A stretch of DNA of 44,181 nucleotides from Bacteroides clarus YIT 12056 (GTDB lineage: Bacteria; Bacteroidota; Bacteroidia; Bacteroidales; Bacteroidaceae). Position numbers and translations under genes: made by a program. Positions 14,995 to 23,079 of this stretch are shown here, piece after piece. Position 1 is the stretch's first letter, and each line of letters starts with the position of its first letter. The stretch is from NCBI RefSeq assembly GCF_900129655.1, contig NZ_FQWK01000011.1:1-44181 (forward strand), in the 5' to 3' direction. A model generated the notes under the pieces. The model made no database searches, was not told where the DNA came from, and worked only from the letters and a program-made list of their open reading frames with translations.

Positions 14995-16560
14995 ATGCTT
15001 GAAAACATTGACACTTCCCTGATTGACTGGTCGAGAGCGCAATTCGCTTTGACCGCTATCTATCATTGGATTTTCGTGCCGCTTACTTTAGGACTGGCGG
15101 TGATTATGGGCATCATGGAAACGGTGTACTACCGTACGGGTGACGAGTTTTGGAAACATACAGCTAAGTTCTGGATGAAGCTCTTCGGCATCAACTTCGC
15201 CATAGGTGTGGCTACGGGATTGATTCTGGAGTTTGAATTCGGTACGAACTGGAGCAATTACAGCTGGTTTGTGGGCGACATCTTCGGTGCGCCGCTGGCT
15301 ATCGAAGGCATCCTGGCATTCTTTATGGAAGCCACGTTCATTGCGGTGATGTTCTTCGGTTGGGACAAGGTGAGCAAACGCTTCCACCTGGCCTCTACCT
15401 GGCTTACGGGTCTTGGCGCTACTATCTCCGCCTGGTGGATTCTGGTGGCAAACGCCTGGATGCAGAACCCGGTGGGCATGGAATTCAATCCCGATACCGC
15501 CCGCAACGAAATGGTGGACTTCTGGGCTGTGGCTACTTCACCGATGGCAGTCAACAAGTTTTTCCACAGCGTATTGTCCGGCTGGGTGCTGGCCGCGGTG
15601 TTTGTGGTAGGCGTGAGTTGCTGGTATCTGTGGAAGAACCGTGAGAAGAAGTTTGCCCTGTCAAGCATAAAGATAGCCGCCTGGGTGGGACTGTGCGCCG
15701 CTGTGCTTTCCGCATGGACGGGCGACGGTTCCGGTTATCAGGTGGCGCAGAAACAGCCTATGAAGCTGGCTGCCATGGAAGGTTATTATCAGGGACAGGA
15801 AGGAGCCGGGCTGGTGGCTTTCGGCATTCTCAATCCCGAAAAGGAAACGGCCGGTGACGGAAAGGATGCTTTCCTTTTCCGCATGGAGATTCCCAAGTTC
15901 CTGTCGCTGCTTGCCGAGCGTGACTCAAAGGCTTTCGTGCCGGGCATCAACGACCTGCTGAAAGGCGGTTATCCCCTGAAAGACGGTACGACCGCGCTCT
16001 CCGCCCAAGAAAAGATTGAGAAGGGAAAGACGGCTATCGGCGCTTTCTCCGCCTATCGCGCCGCCAAGGCTGCGGGCAATGATGCCGATGCGCAGGTGGC
16101 TGCCAAAGTGCTGAAAGAGAATGTGGCGTATTTCGGTTATGGTTATATCAAGGATGTAAACGAGCTGGTTCCCAATGTGCCGCTCACTTTCTATATGTTC
16201 CGAATCATGGTGATATTGGGCGGGTATTTCATCCTTTTCTTTATCGTGGTTCTTGTGCTTGCCTATAAGAAAGACTTGTCGCGGATGCGCTGGATGCATT
16301 GGGTGGCCATGCTGACCATTCCGTTGGGCTATCTTGCCGGACAGGCCGGTTGGGTGGTTGCCGAGTGCGGACGTCAGCCGTGGGCCATTCAGGATATGTT
16401 GCCCACCAGTGCCGCTATTTCCAAACTGGATGTCGGCTCCGTGCAGACCACATTCTTCATTTTCCTCATACTGTTCACCATTATGCTGATTGCCGAAGTG
16501 GGCATTATGCTGAAAGCGATACGGAAAGGCCCGGAAAACGAACTCCCCCATAACTCATAA
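14995..16560 (+). CDS. cydA: Cytochrome bd ubiquinol/menaquinol oxidase subunit I
   Basis: The 521-residue subunit carries the hemes and oxidises quinol while reducing oxygen to water in the inner membrane. Family residues are visible: His24 in RAQFALTAIYHW (heme ligand equivalent to E. coli His19), His191 in NKFFHSVLSGW, Met405 in FRIMVILG, the KQPMKLAAMEGYY segment and GRQPW near the C-terminus. The frame is open to 14896, but that extension translates the heptamer array, so the ATG at 14995 before MLENIDTSLIDWSRAQF is the start. It lets a mostly anaerobic gut bacterium use and remove trace oxygen. The stop codon lies in heptamer array D. Confidence 0.96.
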   Translation: MLENIDTSLIDWSRAQFALTAIYHWIFVPLTLGLAVIMGIMETVYYRTGDEFWKHTAKFWMKLFGINFAIGVATGLILEFEFGTNWSNYSWFVGDIFGAPLAIEGILAFFMEATFIAVMFFGWDKVSKRFHLASTWLTGLGATISAWWILVANAWMQNPVGMEFNPDTARNEMVDFWAVATSPMAVNKFFHSVLSGWVLAAVFVVGVSCWYLWKNREKKFALSSIKIAAWVGLCAAVLSAWTGDGSGYQVAQKQPMKLAAMEGYYQGQEGAGLVAFGILNPEKETAGDGKDAFLFRMEIPKFLSLLAERDSKAFVPGINDLLKGGYPLKDGTTALSAQEKIEKGKTAIGAFSAYRAAKAAGNDADAQVAAKVLKENVAYFGYGYIKDVNELVPNVPLTFYMFRIMVILGGYFILFFIVVLVLAYKKDLSRMRWMHWVAMLTIPLGYLAGQAGWVVAECGRQPWAIQDMLPTSAAISKLDVGSVQTTFFIFLILFTIMLIAEVGIMLKAIRKGPENELPHNS

Positions 16561-16584
16561 CTTATAACTCATAACTCATAACTT
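16550..16584. repeat. Heptamer array D between cydA and cydB
   Basis: Five units, ATAACTC or ATAACTT, run without a gap. The last codons and stop of cydA (His-Asn-Ser-stop) are read from the first units, and the array ends five bases before the cydB ATG at 16590, so it fills the whole intercistronic space. Confidence 0.88.
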
Positions 16585-16589
16585 TTCAC

Positions 16590-17741
16590 ATGAATACCTA
16601 TCTATTTCTTCAACAATATTGGTGGTTTGTAGTGTCCCTGTTGGGGGCCTTACTTGTTTTCCTGCTGTTTGTGCAGGGGGGTAACTCGTTGATATTTTGT
16701 CTGGGCAAGACGGAAGAGCAGCGTAAGATGATAATCAACTCTACGGGGCGGAAGTGGGAGTTTACGTTTACTACGCTCGTGACGTTCGGCGGGGCGTTCT
16801 TTGCGTCGTTCCCGCTGTTTTACAGTACGAGTTTCGGCGGAGCCTACTGGCTGTGGATGATTATCCTGTTTACTTTCGTGTTGCAGGCCGTCAGCTATGA
16901 GTTCCAGTCGAAGGCGGGCAATCTGCTGGGTAAGACGACGTATCGCGCTTTTCTGGTGATAAACGGAGTGGTAGGGCCGGTGCTGTTGGGCGGTGCGGTG
17001 GCAACGTTCTTTACGGGGTCGGAGTTCTATATCGACAAAGGTAATATCGCCGATACGGTGATGCCGGTTATCAGCAGTTGGGCGAATGCGGGACATGGCC
17101 TGGATGCGTTGCTCAATCCCTGGAATGTAGTGCTGGGGCTGGCTGTGTTCTTCCTGGCGCGTATTCTCGGTTCGCTTTATTTCATTAATAATATCAGTGA
17201 TGCCGATTTGGTGAAACGTTGCCGCCGCGCGTTGTGGGGAAATACGGGGTTGTTCCTGGTGTTCTTCCTGGCGTTCGTTATCCGTACGCTGCTCGCCGAG
17301 GGATATGCGGTGAATCCGGAAACCGGAGAGGTCTTTATGGAGCCCTATAAGTATCTGACGAACTTCATCGAAATGCCTGTGGTGCTGATTGTATTCCTTG
17401 TGGGCGTGCTTGCGGTGCTTTGGGGAATTATCCGTACGGTGTGGAAGCCTGCTTTCGATAAAGGAATATGGTTTGCCGGTGCGGGTACGGTGCTTACGGT
17501 GCTGGCGCTGCTGCTTGTGGCGGGCTATAACAATACTGCTTATTATCCCTCTACCGCCGACCTGCAAAGCTCGCTGACGCTGGCAAACAGTTGCTCCAGC
17601 CAGTTCACGTTGCGGGTAATGGCTTATGTGTCTGTTCTGGTTCCTTTTGTGCTTGCATACATTTTCTACGCATGGCGTAGCATCGACAAGAAGAAAATAG
17701 ATGCGAAAGAGATGCGGGAAGAGGGGGGACATGCTTATTGA
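16590..17741 (+). CDS. cydB: Cytochrome bd oxidase subunit II
   Basis: The 383-residue protein has eight or nine membrane helices and the CydB pattern (YWWFVVSLLGALLVFLLFVQGG at the start, FTTLVTFGGAFFASFPLFY at 60-80). It carries no heme and stabilises subunit I. It follows cydA after a 29-base spacer taken up by heptamer array D, and an intrinsic terminator lies 76 bases downstream. Confidence 0.95.
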   Translation: MNTYLFLQQYWWFVVSLLGALLVFLLFVQGGNSLIFCLGKTEEQRKMIINSTGRKWEFTFTTLVTFGGAFFASFPLFYSTSFGGAYWLWMIILFTFVLQAVSYEFQSKAGNLLGKTTYRAFLVINGVVGPVLLGGAVATFFTGSEFYIDKGNIADTVMPVISSWANAGHGLDALLNPWNVVLGLAVFFLARILGSLYFINNISDADLVKRCRRALWGNTGLFLVFFLAFVIRTLLAEGYAVNPETGEVFMEPYKYLTNFIEMPVVLIVFLVGVLAVLWGIIRTVWKPAFDKGIWFAGAGTVLTVLALLLVAGYNNTAYYPSTADLQSSLTLANSCSSQFTLRVMAYVSVLVPFVLAYIFYAWRSIDKKKIDAKEMREEGGHAY

Positions 17742-17817
17742 TTGTTCCGGACACCGGGAGTTTGTGTCCTGATTGCCGGGGATTTCCCTTTAAAACTGCC
17801 GGAGATAATATAAAAAT

Positions 17818-17852
17818 GCCTCGCGTTTGGATTACCAACGCGAGGCGTTTTT
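17818..17852 (+). terminator. Intrinsic terminator of the cydAB operon
   Basis: GCCTCGCGTT (17818-17827) and AACGCGAGGC (17837-17846) form a perfect 10 bp stem with a 9-base loop, followed by GTTTTTATT. Confidence 0.92.
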
Positions 17853-17882
17853 ATTATTAATGAAAGGGTTTCAAGCCTTTAT

Positions 17883-18338
17883 TTATTGCTTTTCAAGTAC
17901 AAGTACCATAGCCTCTTCTTCACCGTCTTCGTCTTTTTCATAGAAAGACATGGTAGCCTTTTTAGCGTTCATCTGCTCAATGGTACATTCCATGCTGTAA
18001 TGATCATATTTCAAAGTGAGCTTCTGAGCATTAATTTTCCAAGTGAAGTTTTCGGTGTAACCTGCCTGTTTTTCCGAACCGGTACCATCTTTTTTGAAGC
18101 TGAAGATTTCATTGATGTAGTCGCCGTCTTCCTTGCCGTATTCCTCTTTTACCCATTTGCCGGTTTCTTCGTCTTGATATTTGTACCAACCGTATTCGTC
18201 AACCACTTTCCAGTCACCGATAATCAGTTCGTTGGCATCTCCCTCGATACCTTCATCATCATCACCGCAAGATGTAAAACCAAGGCATAAAGCCATCATC
18301 ATACAAGACAACCAAAATTTAAGTTCAAAGTTTTTCAT
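17883..18338 (-). CDS. Lipocalin-like lipoprotein of unknown function
   Basis: The 151-residue protein has a lipoprotein signal ending LGFTSC (Cys24) followed by GDDDEG, an acidic stretch resembling the Bacteroidetes surface-export signal. The mature part has the IIGDWKVVDEYG start and alternating strands of the lipocalin-like domains common in Bacteroides lipoproteins. It is acidic (pI clearly low) with DGEEEAMVLVLEKQ at the end. It has its own -7 box at 18374-18381 and stands alone. The ligand is unknown. Confidence 0.75.
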   Translation of the reverse strand: MKNFELKFWLSCMMMALCLGFTSCGDDDEGIEGDANELIIGDWKVVDEYGWYKYQDEETGKWVKEEYGKEDGDYINEIFSFKKDGTGSEKQAGYTENFTWKINAQKLTLKYDHYSMECTIEQMNAKKATMSFYEKDEDGEEEAMVLVLEKQ

Positions 18339-18373
18339 TTTGTTCTTTTTTTTAAATTAATATTAAAACGATG

Positions 18374-18381
18374 CAAAGATA
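18374..18381 (-). promoter_or_regulatory. -7 element of the lipocalin-like lipoprotein gene
   Basis: TATCTTTG on the minus strand gives a leader of about 30 bases before the ATG at 18338. No clear -33 TTG was found at 19-21 bp. Confidence 0.5.
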
Positions 18382-18465
18382 ATTTCTATCGAATCGAAAA
18401 ACTTTGTCTGTATGTAGTTTTTATTTATACAGAAGTGTAGGATAATATTCTACATGAGGTGCGCT

Positions 18466-18714
18466 TTATTCCGCATCGTTTTCTTTGTTGTCTACGGGTG
18501 GAAAAGGGTGTTCTTGAAGCTCGCCGGAGTAGTACCGGAAGAAATCGCAGTTCAGTATGTAACAGATGCGCATTAGTAAATCTGTGTCTATGCTGTGTCG
18601 TTTGAAGATGGAATACACATTGGTGCGGTCGCAGTATAATTTCTTTGCGAACCAGCTTGCAGAGCGTTCCTGGCGGTGTAATTCCATTTCTATCAGTTTG
18701 CCGATGTTTATCAT
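18466..18714 (-). CDS. Small helix-turn-helix (XRE-like) protein
   Basis: From the ATG at 18714 the protein has 82 residues, starting MINIGKLIEMELHRQERSAS. The segment SASWFAKKLYCDRTNVYSIF followed by DTDLLMRICYILNCDFFRYYS matches the XRE-like HTH pattern of small Bacteroides regulators. The longer frame begins at a TTG (18819) and is not supported; a second ATG at 18726 is possible. A good promoter (18914-18944) would give an unusually long leader of about 190 bases. DNA binding is likely; targets are unknown. Confidence 0.72.
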   Translation of the reverse strand: MINIGKLIEMELHRQERSASWFAKKLYCDRTNVYSIFKRHSIDTDLLMRICYILNCDFFRYYSGELQEHPFPPVDNKENDAE

Positions 18715-18913
18715 GGTATAGTGCATAAGCAAGTAAAAACGTCCATTCCCCCTCTTGTTTCCACAGGCTTTGAAACTCTGTTTCCCGAATAAGGAACAGG
18801 GTGGCCGGAGCGATTTCAACCTGTGCGCGGGTAGCGACGCTTTCCTTTCGCGTTTTATAAACTAAATTTATTTTTCAGTTTATCCTTTTTCGTTTCTTTT
18901 TTATTGCTTATTG

Positions 18914-18944
18914 CAAATGTATGAAAATTCTTATTTCTTCACAA
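18914..18944 (-). promoter_or_regulatory. Promoter upstream of the small HTH gene
   Basis: TTG (18942-18944 in reverse), a 20 bp spacer and TACATTTG (18914-18921) fit the consensus on the minus strand. It starts about 190 bases before the nearest ATG of the HTH gene. Confidence 0.65.
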
Positions 18945-18956
18945 GAGAATGTTTTA

Positions 18957-19673
18957 TTATTTCTTTTTTTTCTTAGAGCCCGTCGGCTCTTCCGGTGGAA
19001 ATTTCGGTACGAGTTTCATCAATCGCAGTATCTGTCCCTGCCTTTTCAGGATATAGCTTGAGGGGTGTGCGGAATCAAAGCGGATAGGGTTGGGCAGGGT
19101 TGCGGCAATCAGTGCGCATTGTCCGGCGGTGAGCTTGGCGGCGGTGGTATGGAACTTGTATCGGGCGGCCGCTTGCGCTCCGTAGATGCCTTTGCCCATT
19201 TCGATGGAGTTGAGGTAGACCGTCATTATCCGCTTTTTAGACCAGAACATCTCTATCATCCACGTAAAGTAAACTTCAAAGCCCTTGCGAATCCATGAGG
19301 ACTGCGGCCACAGAAATACGTTCTTTGCCGTCTGCTGGCTGATGGTGCTCGCGCCGCGTTTCCGCTTGCGCTTCTCGTTCTCTTTCATGGCTTTCTGTAT
19401 TTCGATGAAGTCGAAGCCGTTGTGTGTGGCAAAACGGTTGTCTTCCGACGCTATGACGGCCATAGGCAGGTGAGGGGAGAGCTTATCGAACGGCACCCAT
19501 TCGTGATGCCATGCGGGGCTTTCCCCTTTAAATACCTGTTGCACGCTTCGGATAATCATCAGCGGCGTGACATATACCGGCATAAAACTATAAACCACTA
19601 CCGTTACGGTAGTGGATATAAAGAAGAAGAGCAACAGATTGCGGATGATACGTAAGGGTTTGGAAAACTTCAT
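18957..19673 (-). CDS. mtgA: Monofunctional peptidoglycan glycosyltransferase
   Basis: The 238-residue protein is a GT51 enzyme that polymerises lipid II into glycan strands. It has one N-terminal membrane helix (13-30), the catalytic Glu77 in IASEDNRFATHNGFD, the GASTISQQTAKN motif (107-118) and WSKKRIMTVYLNSIEMGKGIYG. No transpeptidase domain follows, so it is of the MtgA type. It lies 21 bases after the OmpA-like lipoprotein gene on the same strand, so both may be one transcript linking envelope functions. Confidence 0.93.
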   Translation of the reverse strand: MKFSKPLRIIRNLLLFFFISTTVTVVVYSFMPVYVTPLMIIRSVQQVFKGESPAWHHEWVPFDKLSPHLPMAVIASEDNRFATHNGFDFIEIQKAMKENEKRKRKRGASTISQQTAKNVFLWPQSSWIRKGFEVYFTWMIEMFWSKKRIMTVYLNSIEMGKGIYGAQAAARYKFHTTAAKLTAGQCALIAATLPNPIRFDSAHPSSYILKRQGQILRLMKLVPKFPPEEPTGSKKKKK

Positions 19674-19694
19674 GGGAGACGATGGCCGGGACTA

Positions 19695-20369
19695 TCATTT
19701 TCCCGCTTCCGCGTTCTTAATCATCTGCTCGCTGGCATACATAAAGATTACCACACGGCGATTCTGGGCGGCCGACAGGCTTTCGTCGTATTCATTGTAT
19801 CCCACACCTTCCACTTGCTTGAATTGCGAGGGAGATACGCCGCAATCCTGCAAGTAATTCTCTACGGCATAAGCGCGGTTCTTGGAAACCTTCATGTTGG
19901 CTTCGTACGTACCGACCTTGTCGGTATGCCCTATGATGGCGATGTCCGTGGTAGTATCTTCCTTCAGAATCTTGGCAAGGTCGCGCAAAGAAGCTTTCGC
20001 GTCGTTGCTCAGCGTAGAGGAGTTGAAGGCAAACAGAATACCGGAGTCGAACGTCACCTTAACGGCATCCAGGTTGTTGGCGTCTTTCACCACTTCCACC
20101 TGCGCGCCTTCAATCTTGGCGGCTTCGGCGGCCTTTTTATCCATCTTATGGCCGATGGCCACACCTGCGCCCGTACCTACCGCAGCGCCTACCGCCGCAC
20201 CGATGGCCGCGCCTTTACCTTTGCCGAACAGTCCGCCGATAATGGCTCCTGCCGCCGCTCCCGAGCCGCCGCCGATGATACCGCCCTTGGTCGTATTATT
20301 CATGGTGCCACAGCTACCCAGTAGGATGGCACCGCTCAGCAGGAATGCTGTAATTTTCATCTTTTTCAT
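19695..20369 (-). CDS. OmpA-family lipoprotein with glycine-zipper
   Basis: The 224-residue protein has a lipoprotein signal ending LLGSC (Cys20), a glycine-zipper region (GGIIGGGSGAAAGAIIGGLF and GAAVGAAVGTGAGVAIG, about 29-73) and a C-terminal OmpA domain (about 100-215) with IAIIGHTDKVGTYEANMKVS and NRRVVIFMY. The domain binds peptidoglycan, so it probably ties the outer membrane to the wall, as in the YiaD group. A -7 box lies at 20408-20415. Confidence 0.9.
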   Translation of the reverse strand: MKKMKITAFLLSGAILLGSCGTMNNTTKGGIIGGGSGAAAGAIIGGLFGKGKGAAIGAAVGAAVGTGAGVAIGHKMDKKAAEAAKIEGAQVEVVKDANNLDAVKVTFDSGILFAFNSSTLSNDAKASLRDLAKILKEDTTTDIAIIGHTDKVGTYEANMKVSKNRAYAVENYLQDCGVSPSQFKQVEGVGYNEYDESLSAAQNRRVVIFMYASEQMIKNAEAGK

Positions 20370-20407
20370 ACCTTTTATTTTTTAAATTGGTTCAAGTTTT
20401 ACTAATG

Positions 20408-20415
20408 CAAATTTA
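20408..20415 (-). promoter_or_regulatory. -7 element of the OmpA lipoprotein gene
   Basis: TAAATTTG on the minus strand lies about 40 bases upstream of the ATG at 20369. A matching -33 is not obvious. Confidence 0.45.
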
Positions 20416-20464
20416 TGTATATAATACATCCGTTGGCATCAAAAAGTTTACCATTGTAGTTTTT

Positions 20465-21793
20465 TTAGAGAATTTTCCTTTTAATAAAGATAAACCAGCC
20501 CGTCAGGATTATTCCTTTGGCGATGGTGGTGCCGCTTACCGCCCACCAGATGGCATCCACGCCCATACCCGTTTGCACCAGCAGCAAGGCTGCCGGAATG
20601 CGCATGTAGTTGCACCCTATGCTGACGATAGCCGGCGGTACGGTGCGCCCTATGCCGTAGAAGACGCCCTGCATGGTGATTTCCAGCATCATGAACAGTT
20701 GCGAGTAGCCGTCGATACGCAGGAAGTTGCCGCCCGCGCGATAGGCCGCTTCCTCGGGCACGAAGACGGAGAACAGCTCGTTGCCGTAAAAGATGAACAG
20801 CAGCGAGCAAAGCGTGCCGAACACGGCCGTCATCCGGAGCGTCGTTTTCCATGCCTGCCATACGCGCGCTTTCTGTCCGGCGGCGTAGTTCTGGGCGATG
20901 AAAGTACTCAATCCGGTGGAGAAGCCCTGTGACGTATTCCAGGTGATGGCCTCTATTTGTCCGCCGGTGGTAAAGGCCATGAGCCCGATGTGGCCGCCCT
21001 GTTCCGCTGCCGTGCGCGACAGGAACATGTTGACGAAAGCGTACAGCGTATTCAGCGTGGCGACGGGCAGCCCCAGTTTGAAGATACGCCGGCTGTACTT
21101 CTTTTTCAGTCGGACGAAAAACGGGAATCCGCCGAGCAAGTCGTCTTTTCGCCGGAGCTTGTAGACGAAGATGAAGCATACGGAAGCCTCGGCCAGCCAT
21201 GTGGCGAGCGCTGCGCCTACCGTTCCCCAGCCGAAGCCGAAGATAAAGAGAGGGTCGAGCAGGATATTCATCACAAGTCCCGTTCCGCTGATGTAGAACG
21301 GTGTCTTGCTGCGTCCAGAGGCGTTGTAGATACCCGTGAAGGCGGCGGAGAGGAAGACGAAAGGCAGTGCCGTCGATATGATGCGCAGATATGTTACGGC
21401 ATTCTCGGTGATATGCGGTTCCAGCTCGAAAAGGCGCATGACGGGTCGGGCGAAAACAAACAGCAGTCCGCCCCAGCATACGGCGATAAGCAGTGCGATG
21501 CTGATGTTGTGCGAGGCGAAGGCACGTGCGTCTTCCCGGTTCTGCGCTCCGATGGACTGGCCTACGCTGACTTCCGACCCTACCTTGTTCAGCAGGGCGA
21601 TAGAGCCTGACATCCACGTGAGAATACCCACCGCGCCTACCGCCGCAACCGCCTCGCTGCCCAGACGGCCTACCCACGCCATATCCGTCAGGCTGTACGC
21701 CATCTGGATGAAGGACGTAGCCATGATGGGCATCGCCAGGCCGAATAGCTGGCGGTTGATAGGGCCTTGGGTAAGATTTTTCGCTCCGTGCAT
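20465..21793 (-). CDS. MATE-family efflux transporter
   Basis: The 442-residue protein has about twelve membrane helices in two six-helix halves. Family blocks are visible: LFGLAMPIMATSFIQMAYSLTDMAWVGRLG at the start, ASGRSKTPFYISGTGLVMNILLDPLFIFG in the middle and QNYAAGQKARVWQA in the second half. MATE proteins expel cationic drugs in exchange for sodium or protons. It follows nagA after 44 bases, but a functional link is not evident. A second MATE gene in this window (28593-28830) is decayed. Confidence 0.92.
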   Translation of the reverse strand: MHGAKNLTQGPINRQLFGLAMPIMATSFIQMAYSLTDMAWVGRLGSEAVAAVGAVGILTWMSGSIALLNKVGSEVSVGQSIGAQNREDARAFASHNISIALLIAVCWGGLLFVFARPVMRLFELEPHITENAVTYLRIISTALPFVFLSAAFTGIYNASGRSKTPFYISGTGLVMNILLDPLFIFGFGWGTVGAALATWLAEASVCFIFVYKLRRKDDLLGGFPFFVRLKKKYSRRIFKLGLPVATLNTLYAFVNMFLSRTAAEQGGHIGLMAFTTGGQIEAITWNTSQGFSTGLSTFIAQNYAAGQKARVWQAWKTTLRMTAVFGTLCSLLFIFYGNELFSVFVPEEAAYRAGGNFLRIDGYSQLFMMLEITMQGVFYGIGRTVPPAIVSIGCNYMRIPAALLLVQTGMGVDAIWWAVSGTTIAKGIILTGWFIFIKRKIL

Positions 21794-21837
21794 GGTGTCG
21801 GGGGGATTATAAGGAACCGGTAAAAGGAAGAATCACG

Positions 21838-23004
21838 TTACTTATAATTCAGGAAACTTTCCTGAACCAGCTTGCCCGCCTGCCATACGGCGCGTATGTT
21901 CAGCTCCTTGTCCATGATGAGGATATCGGCGTCCTTATCCTTTTGCAGGGAACCTTTGCGGTCGTACACACCCATGATGCGTGCCGGGGTTTCGGAAGCC
22001 ATGCGCAGGGCGTCGCCCAACGGGATGCCGGCTTTTGCCATGGTGCGCACCAGTACGTCCATGGTGGCGATGCTGCCTGCCAGAGAGGAGCGGTCGGCAA
22101 GTTTGCATACGCCGTCCTCGATGATGTAGCGCGGGTCGTTGATTTCCTTGCCTTCGGTGGCGGCGCAGGAGAGGGCGTCCGTTACGAGGCAGGTGTGCTC
22201 CACGCCTTTCAGTTTGTATGCCAGTTTCAGGATGGTGGACGGCAGGTGGATGCCGTCGGCGATGAGTTCGATGGTCATGCCGTCGGTCAGGTAGACGCTT
22301 TCCACAGTGCCCTCGTACTTGTATTCGCGGCGTTTGTGGAAGCCCGGCATGGCGTTGTAGAAGTGGGCGGCGTGGGTAAATCCGGCTTCGTAGGCGGCAC
22401 GGATGCCGTCGTATTCGGCTTCGGTGTGCGATACGGCTGCCAGTATGCCTTTTTCGCGCAGGTAGCTTGCGAATTCCAGCGCTCCGGGCAGTTCGGGAGA
22501 GGCGTCCCAGCGGCAGATGCAACGGGTGCTTTCTACAAGCTCGCGGTACTCTTGTTCGTCAATCTCTTTCACCTGGTCGGCAAACTGCTCGCCTGCCATT
22601 TTCCTGTTGAGGTAGGGGCCTTCGATGTGAAGTCCCAGCACGGGGCTGTCCGGTTCTGCCATGAGCCGCTCGCACACTTTGGCGGCTTGATGCAGCTTGT
22701 CGAACGGAGACGAGGAAATGGTGGGGTAGAAGCTCGTTGCGCCATGAGCGAGGTGTGCGTCGATGATGCTGCGGAACGCTTCTTCGGTACATTCGTTGAA
22801 GTCGTGTCCGCCACCGCCATGCGCGTGCATGCAGACGAAGCCGGGCACGATGTACATGCCTTTGGCGTCGATGAGACGTGCGCCGATAAGGGCGAGGTCG
22901 CAGTTGGTCACTTCAAGGATTTTTCCGTCACGCATCAGGACGGAACCTTCATTCAGCCAGCCTTGCGGGGTGAATATGCGTCCATTGATAATTTGAGTTA
23001 ACAT
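21838..23004 (-). CDS. nagA: N-acetylglucosamine-6-phosphate deacetylase
   Basis: The 388-residue amidohydrolase removes acetate from N-acetylglucosamine 6-phosphate, giving glucosamine 6-phosphate, in amino-sugar use and wall recycling. Signature segments are CMHAHGGGGHDFNE, the metal-binding Glu in LGLHIEGPYL, His in AVSHTEAEYDG and AAHFYNAMPGFHKR, and the catalytic Asp in CLVTDALSC. It appears complete. A heptamer array (23022-23056) lies 18 bases upstream of the ATG, separating it from the potD-like gene. Confidence 0.93.
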   Translation of the reverse strand: MLTQIINGRIFTPQGWLNEGSVLMRDGKILEVTNCDLALIGARLIDAKGMYIVPGFVCMHAHGGGGHDFNECTEEAFRSIIDAHLAHGATSFYPTISSSPFDKLHQAAKVCERLMAEPDSPVLGLHIEGPYLNRKMAGEQFADQVKEIDEQEYRELVESTRCICRWDASPELPGALEFASYLREKGILAAVSHTEAEYDGIRAAYEAGFTHAAHFYNAMPGFHKRREYKYEGTVESVYLTDGMTIELIADGIHLPSTILKLAYKLKGVEHTCLVTDALSCAATEGKEINDPRYIIEDGVCKLADRSSLAGSIATMDVLVRTMAKAGIPLGDALRMASETPARIMGVYDRKGSLQKDKDADILIMDKELNIRAVWQAGKLVQESFLNYK

Positions 23005-23021
23005 GGAGGGAGGGGATTTAA

Positions 23022-23056
23022 GAGTTATGAGTTATAAGTTATGAGTTATGAGTTAT
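23022..23056. repeat. Heptamer array E upstream of nagA
   Basis: Five units of R-AGTTAT (GAGTTAT x2, AAGTTAT, GAGTTAT x2) follow in exact 7 bp phase; in the direction of nagA they read ATAACTC/ATAACTT, the same unit type as array D. A degenerate unit follows at 23068-23074, six bases before the stop of the potD-like gene. Confidence 0.85.
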
Positions 23057-23079
23057 TGGGGGTATGGGTTATGAGGGGG

